From positions 248,001 through 312,000 of the forward strand of contig JBBRWM010000003.1 of the NCBI GenBank assembly GCA_038249195.1: a stretch of DNA of 64,000 nucleotides, read 5' to 3'. The notes under the pieces were generated by a model, which ran no database searches, had not been told where the DNA came from, and saw only the letters and a list, made by a program, of their open reading frames with translations. This DNA is from JAOUEA01 sp038249195 (GTDB lineage Bacteria; Actinomycetota; UBA4738; HRBIN12). A program made the translations under genes and the position numbers. Below, one piece after another: positions 1 through 7,522 of the stretch. Numbering within the stretch: position 1 is the stretch's first letter; each line of letters begins with the position of its first letter.

Positions 1-1444
1 CGCCGTGGAAGATGTTCCCCCCGATCAGGCCCCATTCGTCCTGCATCTGCTTGGGCCCGATGATCTGCCGATGCGTGATGGACGCCTTGAAGTTGGGCGC
101 CACGTCGTTGACGCGTTCGATCAACCGGTCGGCGTAGGCCTCGAGGTCCGCGTCGTGGCCGTCTTCCCCGGCCCATCCCTGCGGCACCCACTGGGTGAAC
201 ATGCTCATCACGTGGATCCCCTCCGGCGCGAGCGTCTTGTCGAAGACGGTGGGGATCGCGGTGTCGCTGAACGGCAGCGTCGCCGCCGTGCCGAATCGCG
301 CGTCTTGGAACGCTCGCTCGAGATAGTCGTCGTCGTCCAGGATCTGGATGGCGCCGCCGTGGATCTGCGGGTCGAACCCGGGGTCTGCCGTGAACTCGGG
401 CAGGGCCGCCAGCGCGAGGTTGATCTTCACCGTGCCGCTCCGCGTCTTCCAGTGCTCGATGTCGGTGACGAACCCGTCGGGAAGCTCCGAGCGCTCCAAC
501 TGCTCCAGGAACGTGATCTTGGGATGGATCGCCGTAACGACGATCGGCGCGTGAAGCTCTTCGCCGTCGTCGAGCGCGACCCCGCGAACCCGGCCGTTGT
601 CCGTGAGGATCTTGCCCACCCGCGCGTTCGTGCGGATCTCCGCGCCGAAGAACCTCGCCGCGCCCTCGCACGCGGCGGAGACCGCGCCCATGCCGCCCTC
701 GGGGTATCCCCAGCTCGCGATCTGCCCGTCGCCGATGTCGCCCACGGAGTGATGCATCAAGACGTACGCGGTGCCGGGTGCGTCGGGGCCGGCCCAGGTA
801 CCGATGATCCCGTTGACGGCCATGAAGCCCTTCACGACCGGGGACTCGAACCATCGATCGAGAAGATCGGAGGCGCTCATCGTGAACAGCCGTGTGATGT
901 CGGCCACCGTGGAAGGGTCGATCTCCTTGCGGAGCTGCCACCCCAGCTGCGCGATGTCTTTGATGTCGCCCGGCTTCTTCGAACCGAGGTGCGGCGGTGT
1001 CTGCATGAGGAGCGGTCCCATGATGTTCGCGATACGGCCGATCCATGTCTCGAACTCGAAGTAGGCGTCCGCGTCGCGCTTGGAGAACTGGGCGATGGAC
1101 GCGCGGGTGCGGGCCTCGTCCTCGTGCTGGATGATCGACCTCCCGCTCGGGTGCGGAAGGTAGCCCATCCCCTGGGGATGGATCTTGTAGCCGAAGCGGT
1201 CCAGCTGGAGGTCCCGTTGGATGCTCGGGGGCATGAGGCTCATGACGTAAGAGAGCGTGGTGACCTTGACGTCGGGAGCGTCGTCCCACGGAGCCATCGT
1301 GTCCGCGGCTCCTCCCGTCTTGTGCCGCGATTCCAGGACGGCCGTGCGGGCGCCGTGCTTCGCGAGGTAGGCCGCGGCCACGAGACCGTTGTGTCCCCCA
1401 CCCACCACGAGGGCGTCGTAGCGGTTCGCCGATCGCTGTGCCAT
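1..1444 (-). CDS. FAD-dependent oxidoreductase, phytoene-desaturase/PYROXD2-like (C-terminus cut by window edge)
   Basis: About 481 codons are visible and the 3' end lies outside the window. The N-terminus has a Rossmann FAD-binding fold with the motif VVGGGHNGL near residues 10-18, followed after the second strand by E and a basic patch, as in the CrtI/PYROXD2 amine-oxidase-like family. Further on there is a segment typical of these proteins, GYPEGGMGAVS. These enzymes oxidise hydrophobic substrates; the substrate here cannot be told. The ATG at 1444 is chosen because GGAG lies 7 nt upstream and the coding frame begins there. Two inverted repeats (1446-1461 and 1512-1529) lie directly upstream, the first overlapping the ribosome binding site, so the gene is probably under TetR-type repression. 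It is divergent from msrA. Confidence 0.85.
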   Translation of the reverse strand, partial: MAQRSANRYDALVVGGGHNGLVAAAYLAKHGARTAVLESRHKTGGAADTMAPWDDAPDVKVTTLSYVMSLMPPSIQRDLQLDRFGYKIHPQGMGYLPHPSGRSIIQHEDEARTRASIAQFSKRDADAYFEFETWIGRIANIMGPLLMQTPPHLGSKKPGDIKDIAQLGWQLRKEIDPSTVADITRLFTMSASDLLDRWFESPVVKGFMAVNGIIGTWAGPDAPGTAYVLMHHSVGDIGDGQIASWGYPEGGMGAVSAACEGAARFFGAEIRTNARVGKILTDNGRVRGVALDDGEELHAPIVVTAIHPKITFLEQLERSELPDGFVTDIEHWKTRSGTVKINLALAALPEFTADPGFDPQIHGGAIQILDDDDYLERAFQDARFGTAATLPFSDTAIPTVFDKTLAPEGIHVMSMFTQWVPQGWAGEDGHDADLEAYADRLIERVNDVAPNFKASITHRQIIGPKQMQDEWGLIGGNIFHG

Positions 1445-1445
1445 G

Positions 1446-1461
1446 TTGAATCTCCGTTCAA
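1446..1461. promoter_or_regulatory. Inverted repeat TTGAA-N6-TTCAA, putative TetR-type operator 1
   Basis: TTGAATCTCCGTTCAA has perfect 5-bp arms with a 6-bp centre. It covers the Shine-Dalgarno (GGAG on the minus strand) and ends 2 bp before the start codon of the FAD oxidoreductase. On the minus strand it is preceded by AGA, giving AGATTGAACGG, the same string as in the second site 67 bp upstream. The size and symmetry fit a TetR-family operator; the regulator is not identified. Confidence 0.6.
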
Positions 1462-1511
1462 TCTAGGGCGGAGCTAGCGTACACCGTCGCAGGCCACGGT
1501 CCGAAATTCCG

Positions 1512-1529
1512 ATTGGACCGCCGTTCAAT
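1512..1529. promoter_or_regulatory. Inverted repeat, putative TetR-type operator 2
   Basis: ATTGGACCGCCGTTCAAT has 7-bp arms with one mismatch around CGCC. It shares AGATTGAACGG (minus strand) with operator 1 and AGATTGAA with the site downstream of the aceA promoter at 49934-49949. It lies between the divergent FAD oxidoreductase and msrA genes and could serve either, though the paired sites point towards the oxidoreductase. Confidence 0.5.
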
Positions 1530-1598
1530 CTTGGTGGAGATGCGCAACGTTCGGGGTGCGATGAGAGACCATGAAGCAGGCAGATGGAAGGAGTTGGG

Positions 1599-2138
1599 AT
1601 GACCGTCGAGACCGCGACGTTCGGAGCGGGTTGTTTCTGGGGTGTGGAGTGGGTGTTCCGGCAGGTTCCCGGCGTGCTCGAGGTCGTGAGCGGATTCTCC
1701 GGCGGATCGGTCCCGAACGCCGACTACCGCGAGGTCTGCTCGGGCCGCACCGGCCATGCGGAGGTCGTGCAGGTGTCCTTCGACCCCGACGTGGTGACCT
1801 TCGATCAGCTGCTGAGCGTGTTCTGGGCGATGCACGACCCGACGCAGGTGGACCGGCAGGGGCCCGACCGCGGGACGCAGTACCGGAGCGCGGTCTTCGC
1901 GCATACCGCGGAACAGCTGGCTACCGCCGAAGCCTCTCGCGACCGCGTCCAGGCGGACATCGGACGCCCGGTGGCCACGGAGATCGCGTCGTTCGAGGCG
2001 TTCTACCCGGCCGAGGACTATCACCAGCGGTACTACGAGACGACCGGCCACGAGCCTTACTGCCACGTGCTTCCCAAGGGGCTGTTGCAGGAGTTGGGCC
2101 TCACCGAAGGATCAGCCTCGGCCGCGCGCGGCGCGTAG
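1599..2138 (+). CDS. msrA: Peptide-methionine (S)-S-oxide reductase MsrA
   Basis: Reduces methionine-S-sulfoxide in proteins and free methionine, repairing oxidative damage in the cytoplasm. The catalytic motif GCFWG lies near residues 11-15, and the family's SGFSGG, HAEVVQV, H-D-P-T and GTQYRS stretches follow in order. The 179-residue length is normal for a single-domain MsrA. An in-frame ATG at 1584 exists, but GAAGGAG at 1587-1593 sits 5 nt before ATG 1599, so 1599 is preferred. The C-terminus has no extra cysteines, so recycling probably uses an alternative reductant or a simple thioredoxin route. It is divergent from the FAD oxidoreductase and convergent with the CDGSH genes, 13 bp apart. 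Confidence 0.95.
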   Translation: MTVETATFGAGCFWGVEWVFRQVPGVLEVVSGFSGGSVPNADYREVCSGRTGHAEVVQVSFDPDVVTFDQLLSVFWAMHDPTQVDRQGPDRGTQYRSAVFAHTAEQLATAEASRDRVQADIGRPVATEIASFEAFYPAEDYHQRYYETTGHEPYCHVLPKGLLQELGLTEGSASAARGA

Positions 2139-2151
2139 GCTGCGCCGCTGC

Positions 2152-2592
2152 CTAGGGATCGGCGACCGGGGCGATCTTGTGCGACCCGTCGCACAAGGGC
2201 TGGCACCGCGAGGCGCCGCATCGGCAGAGCGAGACCCGGCGCCCCGGATCCACGACGGCGCCCGACCCGTCGGTGATGGGGGTGGTGCCTGCAACTCGCG
2301 CGGGTCCTCCCGGCTTGAGGGCCACGGCAGGGTCGCCGCGGTCGGGCACGTCCCAACGGAACGGTCCCGGCGGCGGCGCGGTGACGGGCTCCTCCTCGAA
2401 GCACTGGTATGGAGGCCGTGCGTCGCAGAGGGGCATGGTCCCGGAGGCTCCGCAGCGGCAGAGCAGGTAGGCATCGCGCGCGAGCGTCGCGCCGAGGGTC
2501 CAGTGGCCATCTCGCCTCTGCAGCCGGGCGAGCGGGACGCCGACGACGCGCAGCGGGCCTCCGCGGATGACCTCGATCTCGGGCTCAGTCAT
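2152..2592 (-). CDS. CDGSH iron-sulfur domain protein, two repeats (one degenerate)
   Basis: A 146-residue protein with two CDGSH-type segments. The C-terminal one reads CRCGASRCQPLCDGSH and has the full C-x-C-x(n)-C-D-G-S-H set of three cysteines and a histidine that bind a [2Fe-2S] cluster. The earlier one reads CRCGASGTMPLCDARP: it keeps the cysteines but has lost GSH, so its fourth ligand is missing. The start ATG at 2592 overlaps the stop of the upstream CDGSH gene by 8 nt, showing translational coupling. The N-terminal part (RGGPLRVVGVPLARL) resembles the small beta segment that precedes CDGSH motifs in related proteins. Probably a redox or iron-sulfur transfer protein; the partner is unknown. 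Confidence 0.85.
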   Translation of the reverse strand: MTEPEIEVIRGGPLRVVGVPLARLQRRDGHWTLGATLARDAYLLCRCGASGTMPLCDARPPYQCFEEEPVTAPPPGPFRWDVPDRGDPAVALKPGGPARVAGTTPITDGSGAVVDPGRRVSLCRCGASRCQPLCDGSHKIAPVADP

Positions 2593-3253
2593 CGCCGAGA
2601 CCGAACTCCTTGTGCGAGCCGTCGCAGAAGGGCTTGTTCCGCGAGTGCCCGCACCGACACAGGGCGACCCGGTTCCGGATCTCGTATCGCCGCCCGTCCG
2701 CGGACATGACGGGGATACCGCCGCGCACCAACAACGGTCCGTCCACGTCGACCGCGATGGAGGGGACGAACGACGGTTCCACTGGCTCCGCATCCGCGGA
2801 CGGGGCGTGCACGAGCCGCCCGGACGGGCAGAGCTCCACCATCGTGCGAACCCGCTCCCGAACGGTGGGGTCGGCGGTGTCGGCGAGCATCTCCCAGACG
2901 GTCGCGAACCGATCTCCGCAGAAGCCGGCTTGGGTGCACAGGGAACGATCGTCCGTCATCTCGATCGCATCCCCGAAGAACGTCTTGGCTCGAGCCGACC
3001 GGGGCCCGTGGTCGGCCGTTTCCTCGCTGTCCCAGGGCGCGCGTTCGTGGCTGCCGTCGCAGATCGGTTTGGTGGCCGACCGGCCGCACCGACACAGTTC
3101 GTACCACGAGCCCGTGGGGATCGGCTCCAGCGCCTCCCAGCCCACGGGCTCGCCGTAGACCGTCTCCGCCTGAGCGGTACGCGCGAGCGGAACGGCGCCG
3201 GTAACACGGTAGGGGCCGTCCTGCTGGACGCGGATCCCGGCCTCCTTCGCCAT
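2585..3253 (-). CDS. CDGSH iron-sulfur protein with central divergent 4Fe-4S (YjdI/Fer4_19-like) domain
   Basis: A 222-residue protein with two complete CDGSH motifs, CRCGRSATKPICDGSH near residues 50-66 and CRCGHSRNKPFCDGSH near the C-terminus, each with the ligands for a [2Fe-2S] cluster. Between them is a cysteine-bearing segment (LCTQAGFCGDR ... VELCPSGRL) that matches the divergent 4Fe-4S mono-cluster domain seen in YjdI-type proteins. Three clusters in one short chain suggest an electron-transfer or cluster-storage role. ATG 3253 is chosen because AGGAAGGAG lies 4 nt upstream; longer in-frame extensions have no binding site. It is transcribed with the smaller CDGSH gene downstream. Confidence 0.88.
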   Translation of the reverse strand: MAKEAGIRVQQDGPYRVTGAVPLARTAQAETVYGEPVGWEALEPIPTGSWYELCRCGRSATKPICDGSHERAPWDSEETADHGPRSARAKTFFGDAIEMTDDRSLCTQAGFCGDRFATVWEMLADTADPTVRERVRTMVELCPSGRLVHAPSADAEPVEPSFVPSIAVDVDGPLLVRGGIPVMSADGRRYEIRNRVALCRCGHSRNKPFCDGSHKEFGLGDD

Positions 3254-3341
3254 GACGCTCCTTCCTGACCTCCTCGGGCCGACTCCCTTTCCCGGGCGAA
3301 GCAACCATCCTACGAAGCCGGCATGTGAGGAACGGTGGCCG

Positions 3342-4031
3342 CTACCAGGGCAATGGTTCCCCGTCCTGGAAGAAGCCACCTGAGGGACCGCCATCGGGCA
3401 GCGTCGCCCCCCAGACGATGCTCTGGGCCCCCTGCTCCGACGACCGAGGGGCGCCCTCGCCCCCCATGTCCGTCCGGCACCACCCCGGGCTGCAGGCGTT
3501 GACGAGGACGCCCGTTCCGTCCAGATCCTCCGCGAGCGCGCGGGTCATAGCGTTCAGGGCCACCTTCGTGATGGCGTAGATGCCCCCGCCTCGCCGCTCG
3601 TGAGCGTTTGCGGCCAGTTCCGTGGAGACGTTCACGACGCGCCCCCAACGCCGGTGACGCATCCCCGGCAGGAAGGCCTGCGCCATGCGCCAGCTCCCGA
3701 GCGCGTTCACCTGCCAGGTTGCCGCGACCTGCTCGTGGGTTACGTCGCCACGTGGGTTGATGGCCGCGTTGTTGACCAGGATGTCGATGCCGTTGGTGGC
3801 GAGCCCGTCGCGGAGCGACCGCACGCTGAGCGGATCGGCGACGTCGATCTCCACGGGCGTGATGTCCCTTCGCCCCAGCGCGGCCGCTGCTCCCGCGCCG
3901 GCCATCGGGTCGCGTGCGCCCAGGTACACCTCGGCGCCGAGGTCGCTCAGGATCCGGACGACCTCCAGGCCGATGCCTCGATTCCCTCCCGTGACCAGGG
4001 CGCGGCGGCCGGATATCTCGTTGGCGCTCAT
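3342..4031 (-). CDS. Short-chain dehydrogenase/reductase (SDR)
   Basis: A 229-residue classical SDR. The cofactor motif TGGNRGIG is near residues 14-21, NNAA marks the central strand, the catalytic serine is in NVSTEL and the YxxxK pair is YAITK. The ending GGFFQDGEPLPW is characteristic of the carbonyl-reductase-like SDR subgroup, which reduces reactive carbonyls with NADPH. The arginine-containing N-terminus (GARDP after strand 2) also favours NADPH. It is divergent from the helicase gene and downstream of nothing obvious. On the minus strand TAGGCT lies 10 nt before the start, a slightly long leaderless-type arrangement. The substrate cannot be predicted. Confidence 0.9.
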   Translation of the reverse strand: MSANEISGRRALVTGGNRGIGLEVVRILSDLGAEVYLGARDPMAGAGAAAALGRRDITPVEIDVADPLSVRSLRDGLATNGIDILVNNAAINPRGDVTHEQVAATWQVNALGSWRMAQAFLPGMRHRRWGRVVNVSTELAANAHERRGGGIYAITKVALNAMTRALAEDLDGTGVLVNACSPGWCRTDMGGEGAPRSSEQGAQSIVWGATLPDGGPSGGFFQDGEPLPW

Positions 4032-4055
4032 CAGCGCGGAGAGCCTAACGTGGTC

Positions 4056-4061
4056 TATGCT
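4056..4061 (+). promoter_or_regulatory. -10 box TATGCT, leaderless-type promoter of the UvrD-like helicase
   Basis: TATGCT ends 8 nt before ATG 4070 and no Shine-Dalgarno is present in the gap, so transcription probably begins at or within a base of the start codon. Confidence 0.5.
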
Positions 4062-4069
4062 CCGAACAC

Positions 4070-6112
4070 ATGTTCGAGGACCTCAATCCCCCGCAACGCA
4101 CCGCCGTCACGCACGGCGAGGGGCCGCTCCTGATCCTCGCGGGCGCCGGCACGGGCAAGACCACGACCCTCGCCTCGCGCGTGGCGCATCTCATCGACAC
4201 GGGCGTTCGGCCGGAGCGGGTGCTGCTGCTGACCTTCAGCCGCCGTGCCGCTCGCGAGATGCTCTCGCGAGCCCAGCGGGTCACGGAGGGGACGGAGGTC
4301 GAGCGCGTCTGGGGAGGCACGTTCCACGCGGTGGCCAACCGGCTCCTCCGGTTGGCGGGGCGTCCCCTCGGCCTCCCACCCGATTTCACGGTGCTAGACC
4401 AAGCCGACGGGGCCGATGTCATGAACCTGATCCGCGAAGACCTGGGATGCAGCGCACGCGAGCGCCGGTTCCCGAAGAAGGACACGCTCGCCGCGATCTA
4501 CTCCCGCACCGTCAACGCAGGCGAGAAGCTCGGCGAGGTCCTGAAGCGTCACTACCCGTGGTGCCAGGAAGAGCAGGACGAGATCCGGCAGATCTTCCGC
4601 TCCTACACCGATCGCAAGCGATCCCAGAACGTCCTGGACTACGACGACCTGCTGCTGTTTTGGAAGGCGCTCGTCGTGTCCCCGGGCGCCGGCCCCCAGA
4701 TCGGAGCGCGCTTCGATCACATCCTCGTGGACGAATATCAGGACACCAACGCGCTGCAGGCCGACATCCTGGAAGGGATGCGTCCGCTCGGGACCCCGCG
4801 CAACCTCACGGTCGTGGGCGACGACGCGCAATCGATCTACGGGTTCCGCTCCGCCACCGTGCGCAACATCCTCGAGTTCCCGCGGCGGTTCCCCGGCGCC
4901 GCCGTGGTCACCCTGGAACAGAACTACCGGTCCATCCCGCCCATCCTGGATGCGTCCAACGCGGTGATCGCGCTGAGCCCGCAGCGGCATCCCAAGACGC
5001 TGTGGTCGGCGCGCGTAGGCGCTCAGACCCCCGTCCTGCGCACGTGCCTCGACGAGGCCGAGCAGTGTGAAGTCGTGTGCCGCGGAGTGCTCGATCACCG
5101 GGAGCGCGGCGTCCCCCTCAAGGCACAAGCGGTGCTCTTCCGCGCAGCACACCACAGCGACCTCTTGGAGGTAGAGCTCGCCCGTCGCAACATCCCGTTC
5201 GTGAAGTACGGCGGCCTGAAGTTCCTGGAGGCCGCCCACGTCAAGGACACGCTGGCCCTGCTCCGCGTGCTGGAGAATCCATACGACGAGGTGAGCTGGT
5301 TCCGTGTGCTCCAGCTGCCGGAGGGCATCGGGCCCGCGACGGCCCGCCGACTCATGGAGCAGATCGATGTGCGGCGGCAGCGTGACGACCCGAGCTCCCC
5401 GTTAGTCAGGCTACTTGACCAAATGTTCGAGGTCCCGAGACCCTCGCTGGGCGGGCTGAAGACGCTCCGCTCCACCTTGGCGGCATGCCTCGACGGGTCG
5501 ACGCTGCCGCCGTCCGGCCAGATCGAGCGACTCCGGACCTTCCTGGAGCCGGTCATCGCCCGACGGTACGAGGCGCCCGGCGCCCGGACGAGGGACCTCG
5601 ACCAGCTCGAGCTGATCGCCTCCGCATATGAGACGCGCGGGCGGTTCCTCAGCGAGCTCACGCTCGATCCGCCGTCATCGACCGGCGACCTCGCCGGGAC
5701 GCCGCTGCTGGACGAGGACTACCTCGTGTTGTCCACCATCCACTCGGCGAAGGGACTCGAATGGGACGTCGTCCACGTGATCCATGCTGCCGACGGGATG
5801 ATCCCGTCGGACCTCGCCACCGGCGATGACGACGAGATCGAAGAGGAACGGCGCCTGCTGTATGTGGCCCTGACGCGCGCGCGCGATGCCCTCCAGGTCA
5901 CGTTCCCGCTGCGCTACTACCGACGGCCGCGCGGACTCGAGGATCCTCATTCCTACGCCCAGCTCAGCAGGTTCCTCGAGCCGGCGGCCGTTCGAACGTG
6001 CTTCGAGGAGCTCGCCACGCTGCCCGAGCCCGTCGAGACGGAACGCGGACCATGGCAGCTCGAGGGCGCCGCGGAGGTCGAAACGTTCCTCGCCGGACTG
6101 TGGTCGGAGTAG
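4070..6112 (+). CDS. UvrD/Rep/PcrA-like superfamily 1A DNA helicase
   Basis: A 680-residue ATP-dependent 3'-5' DNA helicase of the UvrD family. All signature motifs are seen: the Q-motif region LNPPQRTAV, Walker A AGAGTGKT at residues 24-31, motif II DEYQDTN near 221, motif III GDDAQSIYGFR near 255, motif IV QNYRS, motif V HSAKGLEWD near 555 and motif VI YVALTRA near 600. It is shorter than E. coli UvrD (720) and lacks a long C-terminal tail, so an RNA-polymerase-binding Tudor tail is unlikely. No nuclease motif is seen. It is a probable repair or replication-restart helicase. ATG 4070 follows a -10-like TATGCT by 8 nt. Confidence 0.93.
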   Translation: MFEDLNPPQRTAVTHGEGPLLILAGAGTGKTTTLASRVAHLIDTGVRPERVLLLTFSRRAAREMLSRAQRVTEGTEVERVWGGTFHAVANRLLRLAGRPLGLPPDFTVLDQADGADVMNLIREDLGCSARERRFPKKDTLAAIYSRTVNAGEKLGEVLKRHYPWCQEEQDEIRQIFRSYTDRKRSQNVLDYDDLLLFWKALVVSPGAGPQIGARFDHILVDEYQDTNALQADILEGMRPLGTPRNLTVVGDDAQSIYGFRSATVRNILEFPRRFPGAAVVTLEQNYRSIPPILDASNAVIALSPQRHPKTLWSARVGAQTPVLRTCLDEAEQCEVVCRGVLDHRERGVPLKAQAVLFRAAHHSDLLEVELARRNIPFVKYGGLKFLEAAHVKDTLALLRVLENPYDEVSWFRVLQLPEGIGPATARRLMEQIDVRRQRDDPSSPLVRLLDQMFEVPRPSLGGLKTLRSTLAACLDGSTLPPSGQIERLRTFLEPVIARRYEAPGARTRDLDQLELIASAYETRGRFLSELTLDPPSSTGDLAGTPLLDEDYLVLSTIHSAKGLEWDVVHVIHAADGMIPSDLATGDDDEIEEERRLLYVALTRARDALQVTFPLRYYRRPRGLEDPHSYAQLSRFLEPAAVRTCFEELATLPEPVETERGPWQLEGAAEVETFLAGLWSE

Positions 6113-6126
6113 CCCTACTCCCCCGA

Positions 6127-6132
6127 TAGGGT
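6127..6132 (+). promoter_or_regulatory. -10 box TAGGGT, leaderless promoter of the HAD gene
   Basis: TAGGGT is exactly 6 nt from GTG 6139, the canonical spacing for a leaderless actinobacterial mRNA. No Shine-Dalgarno fits. Confidence 0.6.
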
Positions 6133-6138
6133 GGCAGC

Positions 6139-6807
6139 GTGCCCGCGCCGTATGACGCCGTTCTGTTGGACCTCTACGACACCGTCGCGTGGAGCGAATG
6201 GCATGTGTGGCAGCTTCGCCTGGCCTCGGAGCTCGGCATCGGCTTCCCGGCGCTGGGGCGCGCCCTCGACGCCACGAGGCCCTCCCGAAGCGTCGGCGCG
6301 AATCTCGACGCCGCCGGGGACCTCGCTGCCGTGATCCGCGAGGCGGGACTGAGCGTCACGCCGGCGCGCCTCGCCGAGCTCCGCGCCATCGAGTCGAGCC
6401 AGATCGAGCGCAGCCTCTACCTCTACGACGACTCGCTCCCGGTGTTACGGGGGCTCCGCGCCCGTGGGGTGAGGACGGCGCTCGTGAGCAACTGCTCGCA
6501 CAACACGCGGCCCGCCGTCGACCGCCTCAACCTCGACGACGCATTCGATACGGTGATCCTCTCGTTCGAGGTCGGACTGCGCAAACCCGATCCCGAGGTC
6601 TATCGCGCGGCGTTGCGTTGCTTGGGAGATCCGGCACCCGCACGAACCGTCTTCGTGGACGACCAGGCGCCCTACTGCGACGCCGCGGCGGAGCTGGGGC
6701 TCGACACGTATCTGATCCGCAGGGCCAATCCTTCGAACGAGGGTCCCGCACCGAACCTCCGCGGCCATCGCGAGATCGAAGATCTCACGATCCTGCTGGC
6801 GGCCTAG
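6139..6807 (+). CDS. HAD-superfamily hydrolase
   Basis: A 222-residue haloacid-dehalogenase-type phosphatase. Motif I is DLYDT near residues 9-13 (nucleophile D, acid D), motif II is LVSNCS, motif III lysine is in RKPDPEVY and motif IV is FVDDQAPYCDAA. A helical cap of about 80 residues between motifs I and II places it in subclass I, with phosphoglycolate-phosphatase or dehalogenase-like relatives. The usual F/D-x-D-G-T nucleophile loop is DLYDT, with Y before the second D, which is common in this subgroup. The substrate is unknown. The GTG start is supported by the -10 box 6 nt upstream. The stop codon shares 4 bp with the convergent haemolysin III gene. Confidence 0.88.
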   Translation: MPAPYDAVLLDLYDTVAWSEWHVWQLRLASELGIGFPALGRALDATRPSRSVGANLDAAGDLAAVIREAGLSVTPARLAELRAIESSQIERSLYLYDDSLPVLRGLRARGVRTALVSNCSHNTRPAVDRLNLDDAFDTVILSFEVGLRKPDPEVYRAALRCLGDPAPARTVFVDDQAPYCDAAAELGLDTYLIRRANPSNEGPAPNLRGHREIEDLTILLAA

Positions 6808-7472
6808 CGTCCGAGATACATCAAGAGGATCGCCGCGAAGAAGCATGCGCCGGCCGCGACCGTTGCGCTATGCCAGACCTCGTGGTAGCCAAACGTCTCG
6901 GGCCAGGGGTCGGGGTGGTGGGTGGCAAGCGCCAGCGCCCCCAGCGAGTAGAGCAGGCCGCCCGCGATGACCAGGGCCAGGGACGCGTCGGAGAGGGCCC
7001 GCGCCAGGGCCGGGAGCACGAAGACCGCGATCCATCCGAGGCCGATGTACATGATGCCCGAGACGACGTGGAGATCCACCCGATAGAGCTTGGTGAGGAT
7101 CCCCACGGCCGCACCCGTCCACGCCAGCGTGAGGATCAACCATCCGGCGGTTCCGTGCAGCGCCATGAGACACATCGGCGTGTACGTGCCCGCGATGAGG
7201 ACGAAGATCATGGAATGGTCGAGCCGGCGCATCTTCGTGAGCGCCCGCTCGCCCCACTCCCCCCGGTGATACATGGCGCTCGCGGCGAACTGCAGGAGGA
7301 TCGCCACGCCGTACACCACGGCTGCCGCCCGAGCCTTGGCGCCCGGGGCCACCACGACGAGGGCCACCACGGCTGGGATGCAGGCGAAGAACGCCGCCTG
7401 ATGGAGGCGGCCGCGGAAGCGAGGCTTCGGGGGGACCCTCGGGCGCGCCGCAACGGTGCCGGTGGAGCTCAC
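6804..7472 (-). CDS. Haemolysin III / TrhA (AdipoR-like) seven-helix membrane protein
   Basis: A 222-residue integral membrane protein with about seven hydrophobic helices. It carries the AdipoR/haemolysin III metal motif: S-A-M-Y-H near the end of helix 2 and, at the C-terminus, H-E-V-W-H, which together supply three histidines and a serine for a zinc site in the membrane. Family members influence membrane lipid homeostasis; the haemolysin name is historical. The GTG at 7472 is preferred over upstream in-frame codons because on the minus strand TACCCT lies 7 nt upstream, and an earlier start would run into the divergent ppk2 gene. Confidence 0.87.
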   Translation of the reverse strand: MSSTGTVAARPRVPPKPRFRGRLHQAAFFACIPAVVALVVVAPGAKARAAAVVYGVAILLQFAASAMYHRGEWGERALTKMRRLDHSMIFVLIAGTYTPMCLMALHGTAGWLILTLAWTGAAVGILTKLYRVDLHVVSGIMYIGLGWIAVFVLPALARALSDASLALVIAGGLLYSLGALALATHHPDPWPETFGYHEVWHSATVAAGACFFAAILLMYLGR

Positions 7473-7479
7473 GGGCCTT

Positions 7480-7485
7480 AGGGTA
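7480..7485 (-). promoter_or_regulatory. -10 box TACCCT, leaderless promoter of the haemolysin III gene
   Basis: On the minus strand TACCCT is followed 7 nt later by GTG 7472. It lies 26 bp from the opposing ppk2 -10 box, so the two promoters are divergent and nearly back to back. Confidence 0.5.
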
Positions 7486-7510
7486 GCGGACCCACCTCCC
7501 CGCTTCGACC

Positions 7511-7516
7511 TAGACT
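7511..7516 (+). promoter_or_regulatory. -10 box TAGACT, leaderless promoter of ppk2
   Basis: TAGACT is 6 nt before ATG 7523. The in-frame GTG at 7517 would lie between the -10 box and the predicted transcription start, which argues for ATG 7523 as the true start. Confidence 0.6.
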
Positions 7517-7522
7517 GTGGAC

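Noticed and set aside
36..1444. Phytoene desaturase in a carotenoid cluster
   Set aside because: No phytoene synthase, cyclase or prenyl transferase is adjacent, and the sequence is nearer to PYROXD2-type oxidoreductases.
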